Notes: generated from the letters alone by a model not told the origin. 64,000 bases of DNA from Bacteroidales bacterium (GCA_017455065.1 JAFTBU010000011.1:1-64000); one strand, 5' to 3'. Counted from the first letter of the stretch, positions 24,622-35,205 are shown. Numbers and translations are program-made.

Positions 24622-25109
24622 GCCTCTTCGGCAGGGGCTGCAGGAGCCTCAGCTACGGGAGCCTCGGCTGCGGGAGCTTCCTCAGCCTTCTTTGCGCGGC
24701 TGCGGCGGGTAGTCTTCTTGGCGGCCTTGGGAGCTGCTGCGAGAGCTGCTTCGTTGAAGTCGACAAGCTCGATCAGAGCCATATCGGCGGCGTCACCCTG
24801 ACGGAAACCAAGATGGAGGACACGGGTGTATCCACCGGGACGGTCAGCGACCTTGGGAGCGATGGTGCGGAAGAGTTCGGTAACGGCCTCTTTGTCCTTG
24901 AGGTAGCTGAAGACGACACGACGGGAGTGGGTGGTGTCTTCCTTTGACTTGGTGATGAGGGGCTCCACATAGCTCTTGAGAGCCTTAGCCTTGGCGACGG
25001 TGGTGGTGATCCTCTTGTGGAGAATCAGGGAAGAAGCCATGTTTGCGAGCAAAGCTTTGCGATGACCGCTCTGACGACCAAGATGATTGATTGCTTTATT
25101 GTGTCTCAT
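24606..25109 (-). CDS. rplQ: 50S ribosomal protein bL17
   Basis: The 167-residue protein has a bL17 core in residues 1-115 ([52 protein letters not shown]). A Lys-rich segment and a 40-residue Ala/Glu/Pro tail follow, typical of Bacteroidota. It is the last gene of the alpha operon, just after rpoA, and converges on aroDA with a 16-bp overlap of coding ends; no terminator is seen between them. Confidence 0.97.
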   Translation of the reverse strand: MRHNKAINHLGRQSGHRKALLANMASSLILHKRITTTVAKAKALKSYVEPLITKSKEDTTHSRRVVFSYLKDKEAVTELFRTIAPKVADRPGGYTRVLHLGFRQGDAADMALIELVDFNEAALAAAPKAAKKTTRRSRAKKAEEAPAAEAPVAEAPAAPAEEAQKAE

Positions 25110-25112
25110 CGT

Positions 25113-26120
25113 TTATACGTTCTTTTTCTTAACTTCAATATTGTACTTGCTGACATCCATTCCGAATGTGAGGTTCATCTTCTCGACAAGCTCGTCGATC
25201 TCTCCGAGAGATTTGCGGCCGAAGTTGCGGAACTTCATGAGCTCGGCGCGGGAATATGAAACCAGGTCTGCGAACGTGTCGATCTCGGCTGCCTTGAGGC
25301 AGTTGAAAGCACGTACGGAAAGACCCACGTCGGTAAGCTTGGTCATGAGCAGGTGCCTCATGCGGAGAGCTTCCTCGTCAAGCTCCTTGCTCTCGGCTTC
25401 CACGGGGCTCTCGATGGAGAGCTTGCGGTCGTCGGTGAACAGCTTGAAGTGATAGATGAGGATGTTGGCAGCCTCCTGGAGAGCTGTGTTCGGGGAGATC
25501 GAACCATCGGTCTCGATCTCGAGGTTCAGCTTCTCGTAGTCGGTCTTCTGCTCGACACGCCAGTTCTCGACGCTCCAGTTGACCTTGCGGATAGGAGTGT
25601 AGATGGCGTCCACGGGAATGGTGCCTATAGGCGTATTTTCATCACGACTTTCTTCTGCGGGGACGAAACCTCTGCCCTTGGTGATGGTGATAGAGATTTC
25701 GAGTTTGACAGAAGGCTCCAGAGAGCAGATGTGCTGCTCGGGATTCAACACCTTGAAAGAAGACAATCCTTTGGAGATATCCTCTGCTGTAAACTCCTGC
25801 TTGCCGCTGATGACGATGTTTGCGGTCTCAGTGTCGATCGTCTCCACCATGCGGCGGAACCTCACCTGCTTGAGGTTGAGGATGATATCCTGCATGCCCT
25901 CGATGACGCCGGGGATGGTGGCGAACTCGTGGTCCACGCCGGACACCTTGATCTGGCTGATCGCAAAACCCTCGAGAGAGGCGAGCAGAATGCGACGGAG
26001 GGCGTTACCGATGGTCTGACCGTAACCAGGCTCCAGAGGCCTGAACTCGAAACGGCCAAGAGTGTCGGTGCCTTCAAGCATGATCACCTTGTCGGGTTTT
26101 TGAAATGCTAAGATTGCCAT
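25113..26120 (-). CDS. rpoA: RNA polymerase alpha subunit
   Basis: The 335-residue protein has an N-terminal dimerisation domain ([30 protein letters not shown]) and a C-terminal domain with the helix-hairpin-helix region ([40 protein letters not shown] split over two helices). It assembles core RNA polymerase. It sits between rpsD and rplQ, the canonical alpha-operon order. Confidence 0.98.
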   Translation of the reverse strand: MAILAFQKPDKVIMLEGTDTLGRFEFRPLEPGYGQTIGNALRRILLASLEGFAISQIKVSGVDHEFATIPGVIEGMQDIILNLKQVRFRRMVETIDTETANIVISGKQEFTAEDISKGLSSFKVLNPEQHICSLEPSVKLEISITITKGRGFVPAEESRDENTPIGTIPVDAIYTPIRKVNWSVENWRVEQKTDYEKLNLEIETDGSISPNTALQEAANILIYHFKLFTDDRKLSIESPVEAESKELDEEALRMRHLLMTKLTDVGLSVRAFNCLKAAEIDTFADLVSYSRAELMKFRNFGRKSLGEIDELVEKMNLTFGMDVSKYNIEVKKKNV

Positions 26121-26145
26121 AATTGCTTTGTTTTGGTGTTAAATG

Positions 26146-26748
26146 CTATTTGGAGTAGAGGTCGACGATGAGCTGCTCGTTGATGTTCTCAGGGATGTCG
26201 GCCCTGGTGGGAAGGTTGAGGAACTTTCCGGTGAGGGTCTTGGTGTCGAACTCGATCCAGGGGTACTTGGTCACGGATGCGACGCTGGCCTGGATGACTT
26301 CGAGGCTCTTGGACCTCTCCCTTACCGCAACGCTGTCACCAGCCTTTACGAAAGTGGAAGGAATGTTGCAAACCTCTCCGTTGAGGGTGATGTGATGATG
26401 GGTCACAAGCTGACGGGCAGCGGCCCTGGAGGGAGCGATACCCATACGGTAAACGACGTTGTCGAGACGGGTCTCGAGGAGGATGATGAGGTTCTCACCC
26501 TTCTGGCCGGCCATGCGGGAAGCCTTGTCGTAGGTGTTGTGGAACTGACGCTCGAGCACACCGTACATGTATTTGACTTTCTGCTTCTCCTTGAGCTGGT
26601 TGCCGTACTCTTTGCTCTTCTTGCGCTTTGCAGCGAGACCGTGCTGTCCCGGAGGATAGTTTCTCTTTTCAAAGTCTTTGTCGGCTCCGAAGATGGGCTC
26701 ACCGAACTTGCGTGCAATCTTGGTGCTGGGACCTGTATATCTTGCCAT
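26146..26748 (-). CDS. rpsD: 30S ribosomal protein uS4
   Basis: The 200-residue protein is uS4 ([26 protein letters not shown]4 RNA-binding segment [22 protein letters not shown]). It is a primary 16S rRNA binder. Being zinc-free, it lacks the N-terminal Cys cluster. Its position between rpsK and rpoA is standard. Confidence 0.98.
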   Translation of the reverse strand: MARYTGPSTKIARKFGEPIFGADKDFEKRNYPPGQHGLAAKRKKSKEYGNQLKEKQKVKYMYGVLERQFHNTYDKASRMAGQKGENLIILLETRLDNVVYRMGIAPSRAAARQLVTHHHITLNGEVCNIPSTFVKAGDSVAVRERSKSLEVIQASVASVTKYPWIEFDTKTLTGKFLNLPTRADIPENINEQLIVDLYSK

Positions 26749-26768
26749 AGTAATACTGCTTTAAATGA

Positions 26769-27155
26769 TTAAACTTTACGACGGCCTTTGGGTCTGCAAC
26801 CGTTGTGGGGCATGGGAGTGACGTCAACGATCTCGGTAACGATGATACCTGCATTGTTGATGGTACGGATGGCGGACTCACGGCCTGAACCGGGACCCTT
26901 CACGTAGCATTTCACCCTGCGGAGGCCTGCGTCGAAAGCGGTCTTCGCAGCATCCTCGGCAGCCATCTGGGCTGCGTAGGGAGTGTTCTTCTTGGAACCT
27001 CTGAAACCGCACTTACCGGCAGAGCCCCAGCTGATCACCTGGCCCTGAGCGTTGGTAAGGCTAACGATAACGTTGTTGAAGGTCGATGAAATATGGGCTT
27101 CGCCATAAGCTTCCACCTTAACAACTCTTTTGGATGTTGTAGTTTTCTTTGCCAT
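26769..27155 (-). CDS. rpsK: 30S ribosomal protein uS11
   Basis: The 128-residue protein matches uS11 ([45 protein letters not shown]). It forms part of the 30S platform near the E site. It lies between rpsM and rpsD. Confidence 0.98.
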   Translation of the reverse strand: MAKKTTTSKRVVKVEAYGEAHISSTFNNVIVSLTNAQGQVISWGSAGKCGFRGSKKNTPYAAQMAAEDAAKTAFDAGLRRVKCYVKGPGSGRESAIRTINNAGIIVTEIVDVTPMPHNGCRPKGRRKV

Positions 27156-27168
27156 AATTCATCTACTT

Positions 27169-27546
27169 TTACTTGGTTGCTTTCTTCTTGTTGGCAACTG
27201 TCTTCTTCCTACCCTTGCGGGTACGGGCGTTGTTCTTGGTGCTCTGGCCACGGACAGGGAGTCCAGCGCGATGGCGGATACCACGGTAGCAACCGATATC
27301 CATGAGACGCTTGATGTCCTGCTGAACGGAGGAGCGGAGCTCACCCTCGATCTTGTACTCTTCGTTGATTTCAGTACGGATCTTGGCGATCTGCTCGTCA
27401 TTCCAGTCACCCACTTTGATGCTACGATCGATACCGCACTTGTCAAGGATATTCTTTGCAGAGCTGCGGCCGATACCGAAGATATAGGTCAGACCTATCT
27501 CTCCTCTTTTGTTGTTAGGTAAATCAACACCGGCTATTCTTGCCAT
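27169..27546 (-). CDS. rpsM: 30S ribosomal protein uS13
   Basis: The 125-residue protein matches uS13 ([61 protein letters not shown] over the C-terminal half). It contacts 23S rRNA and tRNA from the head of the 30S subunit. It follows rpmJ. Confidence 0.98.
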   Translation of the reverse strand: MARIAGVDLPNNKRGEIGLTYIFGIGRSSAKNILDKCGIDRSIKVGDWNDEQIAKIRTEINEEYKIEGELRSSVQQDIKRLMDIGCYRGIRHRAGLPVRGQSTKNNARTRKGRKKTVANKKKATK

Positions 27547-27576
27547 AATTATACTTTGATTATTTGTTTACGACTA

Positions 27577-27693
27577 TTATCCCTGGCGCATTTTGAACTT
27601 GGGGTTCTTCTTGCAGATCACGTAAAGACGACCTTTACGGCGAACGATCTTGCAATCTTCGCTGCGCTTCTTGATGGATGTTTTGACTTTCAT
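27577..27693 (-). CDS. rpmJ: 50S ribosomal protein bL36
   Basis: The 38-residue protein was read directly from ATG 27691-27693 to TAA 27577. It begins [20 protein letters not shown] and ends KFKMRQG. The first zinc-ligand Cys is Ser and the His ligand is Phe, although two Cys remain, so it is a zinc-independent (C-minus) type. It lies between infA and rpsM, the canonical position. Confidence 0.96.
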   Translation of the reverse strand: MKVKTSIKKRSEDCKIVRRKGRLYVICKKNPKFKMRQG

Positions 27694-27705
27694 ATTGCGA
27701 ATATT

Positions 27706-27924
27706 TTATTTGTATCTGAAAGATATTCTCCCCTTGGTCAAATCGTAGGGTGAAATTTCAACTCTGACTCTGTCGCCCAGAAGGATGTGGATAAAGTTCA
27801 TACGCATCTTCCCTGAAATGTTGCAGAGAAGTACGTGACCGTTCTCAAGCTCGACCTTGAACATCGTGTTGGGAAGGGTCTCGATAACCTTTCCGTCTTG
27901 TTCTATTGCTACTTGTTTTGACAT
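27706..27924 (-). CDS. infA: Translation initiation factor IF-1
   Basis: The 72-residue single OB-fold protein ([56 protein letters not shown]). It binds the 30S A site during initiation. It sits between map and rpmJ. Confidence 0.97.
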   Translation of the reverse strand: MSKQVAIEQDGKVIETLPNTMFKVELENGHVLLCNISGKMRMNFIHILLGDRVRVEISPYDLTKGRISFRYK

Positions 27925-27936
27925 TAAAATTACACT

Positions 27937-28716
27937 TTAAAAATTGATCGTGGGATCTTTCTCGATAAAATCGAAGGTTGACAACTGCTCGGCCCTTCCT
28001 TTTCGGACAACAACCGTCAATTCGTAATGAGCTGCATTGCTGTGGTCGGAGGTGCGGACCGCCCAGCCATTCCTGGCCAGATAGACTGCACGGGACCCGG
28101 CGTTCACCATGGGCTCAATACAGATAACCACTCCGTCGACGAGATGAGTGCCTCTGCCGGGGCGGCCGAAGTTCGGCACACCGGGCTGTTCATGCATTTC
28201 CCGTCCGATTCCGTGTCCCTCGAGTTCGCGGACTACGGAAAACCCGAATGATTCGACGTAAGATTGCACCGCGTATCCGATATCACCGGTCCGCGCCCCT
28301 GCCACCGCGGCCTCAATGCCCTTGTAGAGCGAAGCCTTGGTCACATCCAGGAGTTTACGGGTCTTCGCATCCACTTCCCCCACAGGGAAAGTGTATGCGG
28401 AGTCACCGTTGTATCCTTTGTACAGCGTGCCTATGTCGGCAGTCACGATGTCGCCCTCTTTGAGGACATAGTCGGACGGAAATCCGTGGACTACGGTATC
28501 GTTGACTGAAGCACAGATCGCTGCAGGGAAACCTTCGAATCCGAGGAAACTGGGGATCGCTCCGTTGTCGCGAATGAAAGTCTCAGCTACCCTATTCAAC
28601 TCTTTAGTTGTCACACCAGGGGCAACTGCCTTACCGACTTCCGCGAGCGTCTTCGAGACGATTATTGCATTTTCGCGCAACAGCTCGATCTCTTCCTCGG
28701 TCTTTGGTTTGATCAT
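27937..28716 (-). CDS. map: Methionine aminopeptidase, type I
   Basis: The 259-residue protein has the map metal ligands in VTADIGTLYKGYNGDSAYTF (two Asp), GHGIGREMHEQPGVPNFG (His), VICIEPMVN (Glu) and HYELTVVV (Glu). It removes N-terminal Met from nascent proteins. It is part of the spc operon between secY and infA. Confidence 0.97.
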   Translation of the reverse strand: MIKPKTEEEIELLRENAIIVSKTLAEVGKAVAPGVTTKELNRVAETFIRDNGAIPSFLGFEGFPAAICASVNDTVVHGFPSDYVLKEGDIVTADIGTLYKGYNGDSAYTFPVGEVDAKTRKLLDVTKASLYKGIEAAVAGARTGDIGYAVQSYVESFGFSVVRELEGHGIGREMHEQPGVPNFGRPGRGTHLVDGVVICIEPMVNAGSRAVYLARNGWAVRTSDHSNAAHYELTVVVRKGRAEQLSTFDFIEKDPTINF

Positions 28717-28740
28717 CTTCCTTCTATTTTTTCAAAGAAC

Positions 28741-30078
28741 TTACATTCCGCTGCGTCCGCTCAGACGGCCGGTTTTCATCAGACCGTCATAGTGGCGCAT
28801 CAGCAAATAGCTTTCGACCTGCTGGAGAGTATCCAGGACAACACCCACGAGAATCAGGAGGGAAGTACCGCCGAAGAAGCTCGCAAACGAGTTGTTGACA
28901 CCGAAAATCATCGCAATTGCAGGCAAGATAGAAATGATACCGAGGAAAATGGAACCCGGGAGGGTCACCCTGGACATGATGGCGTCCAGATATTCCACGG
29001 TCTTCTTGCCCGGCTTGACACCGGGGATGAATCCTCCGTTCTTCTTCATGTCTTCTGCCATCATGGTCGGGTTGACGGTGACAGCGGTGTAGAAGTAGGT
29101 GAAGATGACAACGAGGATGAAGAATATGAAGTTATACCAGAAACCGGTATAATTACCAAGAGTAGCAGCAAGTCCACGGGTAGCATCCCAGCGGGAGAAG
29201 ATGAGCGGGAAGAGCATGAGAGCCTGTGCGAAGATGATAGGCATCACGCCGGCCGCATTGATCTTCAGGGGGATGTACTGACGTACGCCGCCGTACTGAC
29301 GGTTGCCCACGATCCTCTTTGCGTACTGCACGGGAACTCTGCGGACAGCCTGCACGAGTGCGATGGCTGCGATGATCACGAAGATCCAGATCACGAACTC
29401 GACGATGAGGAGAAGGAAACCGCCGTTGGTGGTAGCGAGCCTGGAGCCGCCTTCAGCGAGGAGGGCGTAAGGCAGGCGGGCGACGATACCGATCATAATG
29501 ATCAGGGAGATACCGTTGCCGATACCACGGTCGGTGATCTTCTCACCGAGCCACATGACGAACATCGAACCGGCCATCAGGATGATGGTAGCGACGATGT
29601 TGTATGCGAAGTTGCTCCAACCGAGTGCATTGACTGCCACGAAGGCCTGTCCGGGGATCTGGCCGTGGAGAGAAGCGATGTAAGCGGGGCCCTGGATGCA
29701 GATGATGAGGATGGTCAGGACTCTGGTCATCTGGTTCATCTTCTTCCGTCCACTTTCGCCCTCCATCTGGAGTTTGCGGAAGTAAGGGACGAAAACACCC
29801 AGCAGCTGGATTACGATGGATGCCGAGATGTAAGGCATCACACCCAGTGCAAAGATAGAGGCGTTTCCGAATGCACCGCCGGAGAACATGTTCAGGAGGC
29901 CGACAAGACCTTCCTGAGTGTTCGCCTGAAGGTTGGAGAGCATGGAAGCGTCGATTCCGGGAAGCACTACGAAACATCCGAGCCTATACACAAGTATAAG
30001 CACGAATGTATACCAAAGCCTCTTGCGGAGCTCCTCTATCTTGAAGATGTTTTTGATTGTCTCGAAGAACTTCTTCAT
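28741..30078 (-). CDS. secY: Protein translocase subunit SecY
   Basis: The 445-residue protein has ten transmembrane helices and the SecY signatures GIDASMLSNL (plug region), FSGGAFGNASIFALGVMPYISASI, and the cytoplasmic loop RRVPVQYAKR. It forms the protein-conducting channel in the inner membrane. The standard spc position after rplO supports the call. Confidence 0.98.
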   Translation of the reverse strand: MKKFFETIKNIFKIEELRKRLWYTFVLILVYRLGCFVVLPGIDASMLSNLQANTQEGLVGLLNMFSGGAFGNASIFALGVMPYISASIVIQLLGVFVPYFRKLQMEGESGRKKMNQMTRVLTILIICIQGPAYIASLHGQIPGQAFVAVNALGWSNFAYNIVATIILMAGSMFVMWLGEKITDRGIGNGISLIIMIGIVARLPYALLAEGGSRLATTNGGFLLLIVEFVIWIFVIIAAIALVQAVRRVPVQYAKRIVGNRQYGGVRQYIPLKINAAGVMPIIFAQALMLFPLIFSRWDATRGLAATLGNYTGFWYNFIFFILVVIFTYFYTAVTVNPTMMAEDMKKNGGFIPGVKPGKKTVEYLDAIMSRVTLPGSIFLGIISILPAIAMIFGVNNSFASFFGGTSLLILVGVVLDTLQQVESYLLMRHYDGLMKTGRLSGRSGM

Positions 30079-30082
30079 TGCA

Positions 30083-30532
30083 TTACTCTGTTACGACCGC
30101 CTTTCCGCCGGCAGCCTCGATTTTGGAGATTGCAGTTTTGGAGAATGCGTCAGCCTTGACGGTGAGCGCAGCGGTGATCTCGCCATTTCCGAGGACCTTG
30201 ATGAGGTCGGTCTTGGCAGCGAAACCAGCAGCCTTGATCATATCTGCGTCAACTTCCTTGACACCGAGTTTCTCGGCGATAGCCTGGATGGTGGGAAGAT
30301 TGACTGCCTGGTACTCAACCCTGGTGGGGTTGGTGAAGCCGAACTTGGGAAGACGTCTCTGGAGGGGCATCTGGCCACCTTCGAAACCGACCTTATGCTC
30401 GTAACCTGCGCGTGCCTTGGCACCCTTGGTACCACGGGTGGCGGTGCCGCCCTTACCGGAGCCCTGTCCGCGACCTACTCTTTTGCTTGTCTTGGTAGAA
30501 CCAACAGCGGGAGTCAAATTGTTAAGTTTCAT
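30083..30532 (-). CDS. rplO: 50S ribosomal protein uL15
   Basis: The 149-residue protein begins MKLNNLTPAVGSTKTSKRVG and has the Gly/Lys/Arg-rich loop GRGQGSGKGGTATRGTKGAK, followed by FEGGQMPLQRRLPKFGF. It is a late 50S assembly protein. It is 4 bp from secY. Confidence 0.98.
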   Translation of the reverse strand: MKLNNLTPAVGSTKTSKRVGRGQGSGKGGTATRGTKGAKARAGYEHKVGFEGGQMPLQRRLPKFGFTNPTRVEYQAVNLPTIQAIAEKLGVKEVDADMIKAAGFAAKTDLIKVLGNGEITAALTVKADAFSKTAISKIEAAGGKAVVTE

Positions 30533-30546
30533 AAATCGGGTCCTCC

Positions 30547-30729
30547 TTAGTCTATTTCTTCAACTTTGATGAGGTGGGCGACCTTTGCGATCATACCCAT
30601 AGTGATGGGGTTCTTCTCCACCTCGACGCTCTTGTGCATCCTGCGGATACCCAGGCAGCGAAGGTTCTCCTTCTGACGCTTGGTTTCTCCGTTGCTGCTT
30701 ATGATTTGTGTAAGTCTGAGCTTTGCCAT
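30547..30729 (-). CDS. rpmD: 50S ribosomal protein uL30
   Basis: The 60-residue protein (MAKLRLTQIISSNGETKRQK, LRCLGIRRMHKSVEVE, NPITMGMIAKVAHLIKV) is full length for uL30. It sits between rpsE and rplO. Confidence 0.97.
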   Translation of the reverse strand: MAKLRLTQIISSNGETKRQKENLRCLGIRRMHKSVEVEKNPITMGMIAKVAHLIKVEEID

Positions 30730-30740
30730 AGTAATACCTC

Positions 30741-31259
30741 CTAGCCGTTAAATACCTTGTTCATAGGAATACCGCGGAGACCTGCTACGGTGTAAGCATC
30801 CCTCATCTCGGTGAGAGCGGTGACAGTAGCCTTCACAAGGTTGTGGGGGTTGGAAGAACCCTTGGACTTTGCGAGGACGTTCTGGATACCGGCAGACTCG
30901 AAGACTGCACGCATAGCACCACCGGCCTTTACACCGGTACCGGGAGCTGCAGGCTTCATGAATACGCGGGAACCGCCGAATTTAGCCTCCTGCTCGTGAG
31001 GGATGGTGGTGTTGATCACAGGAATCTTCACGAGATTCTTCTTTGCATCCTCCACGCCCTTGGCGATGGCTGCGGTAACCTCATTGGCTTTTCCGAGACC
31101 ATAACCTACAACGCCGTTCTCGTCACCGACGACTACGATTGCTGCGAAGCGGAAGTGACGACCACCCTTAGTCACCTTGGTAACTCTCTGGATGGCGACA
31201 AGCCTGTCCTTCAGTTCGAGGTCAGATGTCTTTACTCTTTTAACATTTGTATTTGCCAT
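30741..31259 (-). CDS. rpsE: 30S ribosomal protein uS5
   Basis: The 172-residue protein has the double-stranded RNA-binding part ([20 protein letters not shown]) and the C-terminal domain ([35 protein letters not shown]). It contributes to translational accuracy at the 30S mRNA entry site. It lies between rplR and rpmD. Confidence 0.98.
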   Translation of the reverse strand: MANTNVKRVKTSDLELKDRLVAIQRVTKVTKGGRHFRFAAIVVVGDENGVVGYGLGKANEVTAAIAKGVEDAKKNLVKIPVINTTIPHEQEAKFGGSRVFMKPAAPGTGVKAGGAMRAVFESAGIQNVLAKSKGSSNPHNLVKATVTALTEMRDAYTVAGLRGIPMNKVFNG

Positions 31260-31270
31260 AGTCTCTATTT

Positions 31271-31633
31271 TTAGAATATGAGGCCGCCTTCACGGGCAGC
31301 GTCGGCCAAACTTTTAACCCTACCGTGGAAAAGGTATCCTCCGCGGTCGAAAGAAACGGTGGTGATACCCTTTGCGAGAGCGCGCTCAGCGATAGCCTTG
31401 CCGACTATAGCGGCAGCCTCGATACCGGTCTTGCCCTTGCACTCTACGGCGAGAGCCTTGTCATTGGACGCAGCTGCGGCAAGGGTCTTGCCCTGCTGGT
31501 CGTCGATTACCTGCACGTAGATCTGCTTGTTGCTCCTGAAGACGACCATCCTGGGCCTCTCTGCAGTGCCGTTGACATGCTTACGGATGCGGTAGTGTAT
31601 TCTTTTTCTTCTTTCTATTCTAGACAGTGCCAT
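31271..31633 (-). CDS. rplR: 50S ribosomal protein uL18
   Basis: The 120-residue protein ([55 protein letters not shown]) is full length for the 5S rRNA-binding protein uL18. It lies between rplF and rpsE. Confidence 0.98.
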   Translation of the reverse strand: MALSRIERRKRIHYRIRKHVNGTAERPRMVVFRSNKQIYVQVIDDQQGKTLAAAASNDKALAVECKGKTGIEAAAIVGKAIAERALAKGITTVSFDRGGYLFHGRVKSLADAAREGGLIF

Positions 31634-31647
31634 AATTTATCCTCCTA

Positions 31648-32208
31648 TTATTTAGCTGCTGCAGTCTTGCCGGCCTTGCGACGAAGCTGCTCGCCGGAGA
31701 ACTTGATACCCTTGCCCTTGTAAGGTTCAGGCCTGCGGAATGAACGGATCTTGGCTGCCACCTGGCCCACCAGCTGCTTGTCGCAGCTCTTGAGGATGAG
31801 AACAGGGTTTTCACCTTTCCTGACATCGGGAACCTCTGCCTTCACCTCGGGGGGAAGCTGGAGGAGGATATCATGTGAATAACCAAGTGAGAATGAGAGG
31901 AGCTGTCCCTGGACTGCGACGCGGTAACCCACACCGACGAGTTCCTGCTTGATGGTGAAGCCGGTGGAGACACCGACGACCATGTTGTGCACGAGTGCGC
32001 GGTAGAGGCCGTGCATTGAGCGGTGCCTGGGGAGGTCGGAAGGACGCTCGAACTTGATTTCATTGTCCTCAACGGTCATCTTGATGTCCGGATCAACTTT
32101 CTGGCACATCTCGCCGAGAGGTCCTTTAACCTTCACAACGTTGCCGTCTGTGACCTCGATGGACACTCCGGACGGAAGGCTTACAGGCAATTTACCAATT
32201 CTTGACAT
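31648..32208 (-). CDS. rplF: 50S ribosomal protein uL6
   Basis: The 186-residue protein (MSRIGKLPVSLPSGVSIEV, VKGPLGEM, and the C-terminal RRPEPYKGKGIKFSGEQLRR) has both uL6 domains. It binds near the sarcin-ricin loop of 23S rRNA. It lies between rpsH and rplR. Confidence 0.98.
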   Translation of the reverse strand: MSRIGKLPVSLPSGVSIEVTDGNVVKVKGPLGEMCQKVDPDIKMTVEDNEIKFERPSDLPRHRSMHGLYRALVHNMVVGVSTGFTIKQELVGVGYRVAVQGQLLSFSLGYSHDILLQLPPEVKAEVPDVRKGENPVLILKSCDKQLVGQVAAKIRSFRRPEPYKGKGIKFSGEQLRRKAGKTAAAK

Positions 32209-32229
32209 TTTATGTAAGATGTTTAATGA

Positions 32230-32625
32230 TTAATATACATAGCACAAAACCTCACCACCGATTCCGAGCTCCTTGGCTTCCTTGTCGGTGATGACACCCT
32301 TGGAGGTGGAAAGGATGGCGATGCCGAGTCCGTTCAGGACGCGGGGCATGTCCTCAACTCCGGTATACTGACGAAGACCAGGGCTGGAAATGCGCTCGAT
32401 GCTCTTGATAGCGGCCATCTTGGTCTGAGGGTGGTACTTGAGAGCTATCTTGATAGTATTGTAAGGAACACCTTCAACGATCTTGTAGCTGAGGATGTAG
32501 CCCTTCTCGCAAAGGATCTGGGTGATGGCGACCTTCATCTTGGAAGACGGGACCTCCACAACCTTCTTACCGGCCATATAGGCGTTGCGTATCCTGGTAA
32601 GATAATCTGCAATAGGATCAGTCAT
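32230..32625 (-). CDS. rpsH: 30S ribosomal protein uS8
   Basis: The 131-residue protein (MTDPIADYLTRIRNAYMAGK, RISSPGLRQYTGVEDMPRVL, GIAILSTSKGVITDKEA) is full-length uS8, a primary 16S rRNA binder and, in E. coli, the repressor of the spc operon. It lies between rpsN and rplF. Confidence 0.98.
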   Translation of the reverse strand: MTDPIADYLTRIRNAYMAGKKVVEVPSSKMKVAITQILCEKGYILSYKIVEGVPYNTIKIALKYHPQTKMAAIKSIERISSPGLRQYTGVEDMPRVLNGLGIAILSTSKGVITDKEAKELGIGGEVLCYVY

Positions 32626-32644
32626 ATTGTTGTCTTTTTAATTT

Positions 32645-32914
32645 TTACCAACTTGCCTTCTTTACTCCGGGGATGAGACCGTTGCTGGCCATCTCACGGA
32701 ACTGAATACGGCTAAGGCCGAATGCCCTCATATATCCCTTGGGGCGACCGGTGAGAGAGCAGCGGTTGTGAAGGCGGACAGGAGAAGCGTTCTTGGGGAG
32801 CTTGTCGAGAGCAGCCCAGTCTCCAGCCTCTTTGAGAGCCTTTCTCTTCTCTGCGTACTTAGCAACGAGTTTCGCGCGTTTAACCTCGCGAGCTTTCATT
32901 GATTCTTTTGCCAT
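32645..32914 (-). CDS. rpsN: 30S ribosomal protein uS14 (zinc-free form)
   Basis: The 89-residue protein ([57 protein letters not shown]) is the longer uS14 form that lacks the CxxC zinc ligands. It lies in the canonical place between rplE and rpsH. Confidence 0.98.
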   Translation of the reverse strand: MAKESMKAREVKRAKLVAKYAEKRKALKEAGDWAALDKLPKNASPVRLHNRCSLTGRPKGYMRAFGLSRIQFREMASNGLIPGVKKASW

Positions 32915-32920
32915 AGTATC

Positions 32921-33517
32921 TTATTTGTTATGTTTCTTGAAAGGCAGGCCGAATTCAGCGAGCAGTGCGTGGCACTCCTCATCGGTATTGGCTGTAGTTA
33001 CGAAAGTGATCTCCACACCGTGGATACGGGGGTTCTTGTCGATGTCGATCTCAGGGAAGATGATCTGCTCCTTGAGTCCGAGGGTGTAGTTTCCACGGCC
33101 GTCCATGTTCTCGGCGATACCGTCGAAGTCCCTGATACGGGGAAGGGTGACCCTGATGAGCTTCTCGAGGAACTCGTACATCTTGACGCCGCGAAGGGTG
33201 ACTTTGGTGCCGACGGGCATACCCTTACGGAGTTTGAAGTTGGAGATATCCTTGCGGGAATAGGTGATGAGAGCCTTCTGGCCGGTGATGAGCGAGAGCT
33301 CAGCGGCTGCCTCCTCGACGACTTTCTTGTCCTGGGTGCCCTGTCCGACTCCCTCGTTGAGGGTAATCTTGACGAGACGGGGAACCTGCATGACAGTCGT
33401 ATAAGAGAACTGCTTCATGAGGTTGTCGACGATCTGCTCCTTGTAAGCCTTCTTGAGGGCGGGAACATATCCTGCAGGCAGAGCCTGGGCCTCGGCGGGT
33501 TTGTTATTCTTTGCCAT
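32921..33517 (-). CDS. rplE: 50S ribosomal protein uL5
   Basis: The 198-residue protein begins with a non-conserved Ala-rich start, then shows the uL5 core (VPRLVKITLNEGVGQGTQD, GQKALITYSRKDISNFKLR, GRGNYTLGLKEQIIFPEI). It binds 5S rRNA and contacts the 30S head. It starts 2 bp after the rplX stop. Confidence 0.98.
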   Translation of the reverse strand: MAKNNKPAEAQALPAGYVPALKKAYKEQIVDNLMKQFSYTTVMQVPRLVKITLNEGVGQGTQDKKVVEEAAAELSLITGQKALITYSRKDISNFKLRKGMPVGTKVTLRGVKMYEFLEKLIRVTLPRIRDFDGIAENMDGRGNYTLGLKEQIIFPEIDIDKNPRIHGVEITFVTTANTDEECHALLAEFGLPFKKHNK

Positions 33518-33519
33518 AA

Positions 33520-33834
33520 TTAGATCTCCTCTCCTGATTTTTTAGCATAACGGACCTTCTTGCCATCAACCATCTTGTAACCAACCCTGGTAGGAGTGTT
33601 GGACTTGGGGTCGATAAGCTGAAGATTGGAAATGTGAATCCCGGCTTCCTGCTTGATGATGCCGCCCTGAGGCTGCTTGGAATTGGGCTTCGTGTGCTTG
33701 CTGACCATGTTGATACCCTCGACGATAGCGCGGTCCTTGTCAGGACGGACTTCGAGGACCTTTCCGGTCTTGCCCTTGTCGTTACCGGCATTTACATACA
33801 CGGTGTCACCTTTCTTGATATGTATCTTCTTCAT
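33520..33834 (-). CDS. rplX: 50S ribosomal protein uL24
   Basis: The 104-residue protein has the KOW motif near the start ([20 protein letters not shown]) and [20 protein letters not shown]. It initiates 50S assembly. It lies between rplN and rplE. Confidence 0.98.
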   Translation of the reverse strand: MKKIHIKKGDTVYVNAGNDKGKTGKVLEVRPDKDRAIVEGINMVSKHTKPNSKQPQGGIIKQEAGIHISNLQLIDPKSNTPTRVGYKMVDGKKVRYAKKSGEEI

Positions 33835-33846
33835 AATGCTTAGATA

Positions 33847-34212
33847 TTAAAGGACCTCCGGTGCCAGTGAAACGATCTTCATATAATTGTCGCGGAGCTC
33901 CCTGGCCACGGGGCCGAAAATACGGGTGCCGCGAAGCTCGCCTGCATTGTTCAGAAGAACACAGGCATTGTCATCGAAACGGATATAGGAACCGTCGGCG
34001 CGACGGATCTCCTTCTTGGTGCGTACCACGACAGCTCTTGAAACTGTACCCTTCTTGGCGTCGGTGCCGGGGATGGCACTCTTGATGGCGACGACGATGA
34101 GGTCGCCGACAGTGGCATAACGATGGTGGGTACCGCCAAGTACACGGATGCAAAGGACTTCCTTAGCACCGCTGTTGTCGGCCACCTGTAAACGTGTTTC
34201 CTGCTGTATCAT
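33847..34212 (-). CDS. rplN: 50S ribosomal protein uL14
   Basis: The 121-residue protein ([43 protein letters not shown]-like [19 protein letters not shown]) is full-length uL14 at the intersubunit face. It lies 1 bp after rpsQ. Confidence 0.98.
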   Translation of the reverse strand: MIQQETRLQVADNSGAKEVLCIRVLGGTHHRYATVGDLIVVAIKSAIPGTDAKKGTVSRAVVVRTKKEIRRADGSYIRFDDNACVLLNNAGELRGTRIFGPVARELRDNYMKIVSLAPEVL

Positions 34213-34213
34213 A

Positions 34214-34468
34214 CTACTTGGCTTTTTCTACTATTTCAACTAATCTCCAGTTCTTGGTCTTGCTCAGGGGGCGGGTCTCCATGATACGGACGGTATCACC
34301 TTCTCCGCACTCGTTCTTATCGTCCTGTGCAACGAACTTGGTGGTCTTTTTCACGAACTTTCCGTACAACGGATGCTTCTCCTTGGTTTTGACGGCAACG
34401 ACGATGGTCTTATCCATCTTGCTGCTGACCACTACACCTATTCTTTCCTTACGAAGATTTCTTTCCAT
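34214..34468 (-). CDS. rpsQ: 30S ribosomal protein uS17
   Basis: The 84-residue OB-fold protein ([57 protein letters not shown]) is full-length uS17. It lies between rpmC and rplN. Confidence 0.98.
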   Translation of the reverse strand: MERNLRKERIGVVVSSKMDKTIVVAVKTKEKHPLYGKFVKKTTKFVAQDDKNECGEGDTVRIMETRPLSKTKNWRLVEIVEKAK

Positions 34469-34482
34469 AAGACTTCTCTGAT

Positions 34483-34677
34483 TTAGTTCTGTTTTTCTTT
34501 TTCAGCAAGGATAGTGATCATGAGAGCGATATCCCTTCTGGTCTTACTGATCTTGGAGGTGTCCTCCAGGGGAGAAATGGCGTGATTAATCTTCATTGTG
34601 TCGAGATTGTTCTTCTCAATCTCAATACGGTCGCGCAGGTCTGCTACAGACATTTCGCGTGCTTCTGATGCTTTCAT
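34483..34677 (-). CDS. rpmC: 50S ribosomal protein uL29
   Basis: The 64-residue helical protein ([19 protein letters not shown], and the C-terminal [18 protein letters not shown]) fits uL29, at the peptide exit tunnel. It lies between rplP and rpsQ. Confidence 0.97.
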   Translation of the reverse strand: MKASEAREMSVADLRDRIEIEKNNLDTMKINHAISPLEDTSKISKTRRDIALMITILAEKEKQN

Positions 34678-34695
34678 TCTTCTTTCTCCGATTAA

Positions 34696-35115
34696 TTATT
34701 CAACATAATCCCTGCGTACGACGAATTTCGTAGCGACGGGGAGCTTGTTGGAAGCGAGACGCATAGCCTCTTTTGCAATGGCGAGGGAAACGCCCTCAGC
34801 CTCGAAGAGGATACGACCCGGAGTGATAGGTGCCACGTATGCATAAACGTCACCTTTACCTTTACCCATACGGGTGTCGAGAGGCTTCTTGGTGATAGGC
34901 TTGACAGGGAAAACCCTGATCCAGATCTGACCTTCACGGTTCATGTAACGAGAGATAGCCTGACGGGCAGCCTCAATCTGCTGAGCGGTAAGCCAGCAAT
35001 TTTCAAGGGTCTTGATGCCGAAGGAACCGAATGCAAGCTGGTTTCCCCTCTGGGACAAACCCTTCATGCGGTTCTTCTGCTCCCTTCTGTACTTGGTTCT
35101 CTTAGGTTGTAACAT
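34696..35115 (-). CDS. rplP: 50S ribosomal protein uL16
   Basis: The 139-residue protein ([55 protein letters not shown]) is full-length uL16, near the peptidyl-transferase centre. It is the first gene of this transcription unit. In almost all bacteria rpsC lies directly upstream, but here rpsC is 12 kb away and rplP has its own promoter at 35206-35235. Confidence 0.98.
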   Translation of the reverse strand: MLQPKRTKYRREQKNRMKGLSQRGNQLAFGSFGIKTLENCWLTAQQIEAARQAISRYMNREGQIWIRVFPVKPITKKPLDTRMGKGKGDVYAYVAPITPGRILFEAEGVSLAIAKEAMRLASNKLPVATKFVVRRDYVE

Positions 35116-35205
35116 CGTAGTATTACTTTAAAATATAATTTTCAAATTTACCTAACTTCCTCAAAATCAGCCATCTACGCTATTCCAAGGCGGATTTTGG
35201 GACTG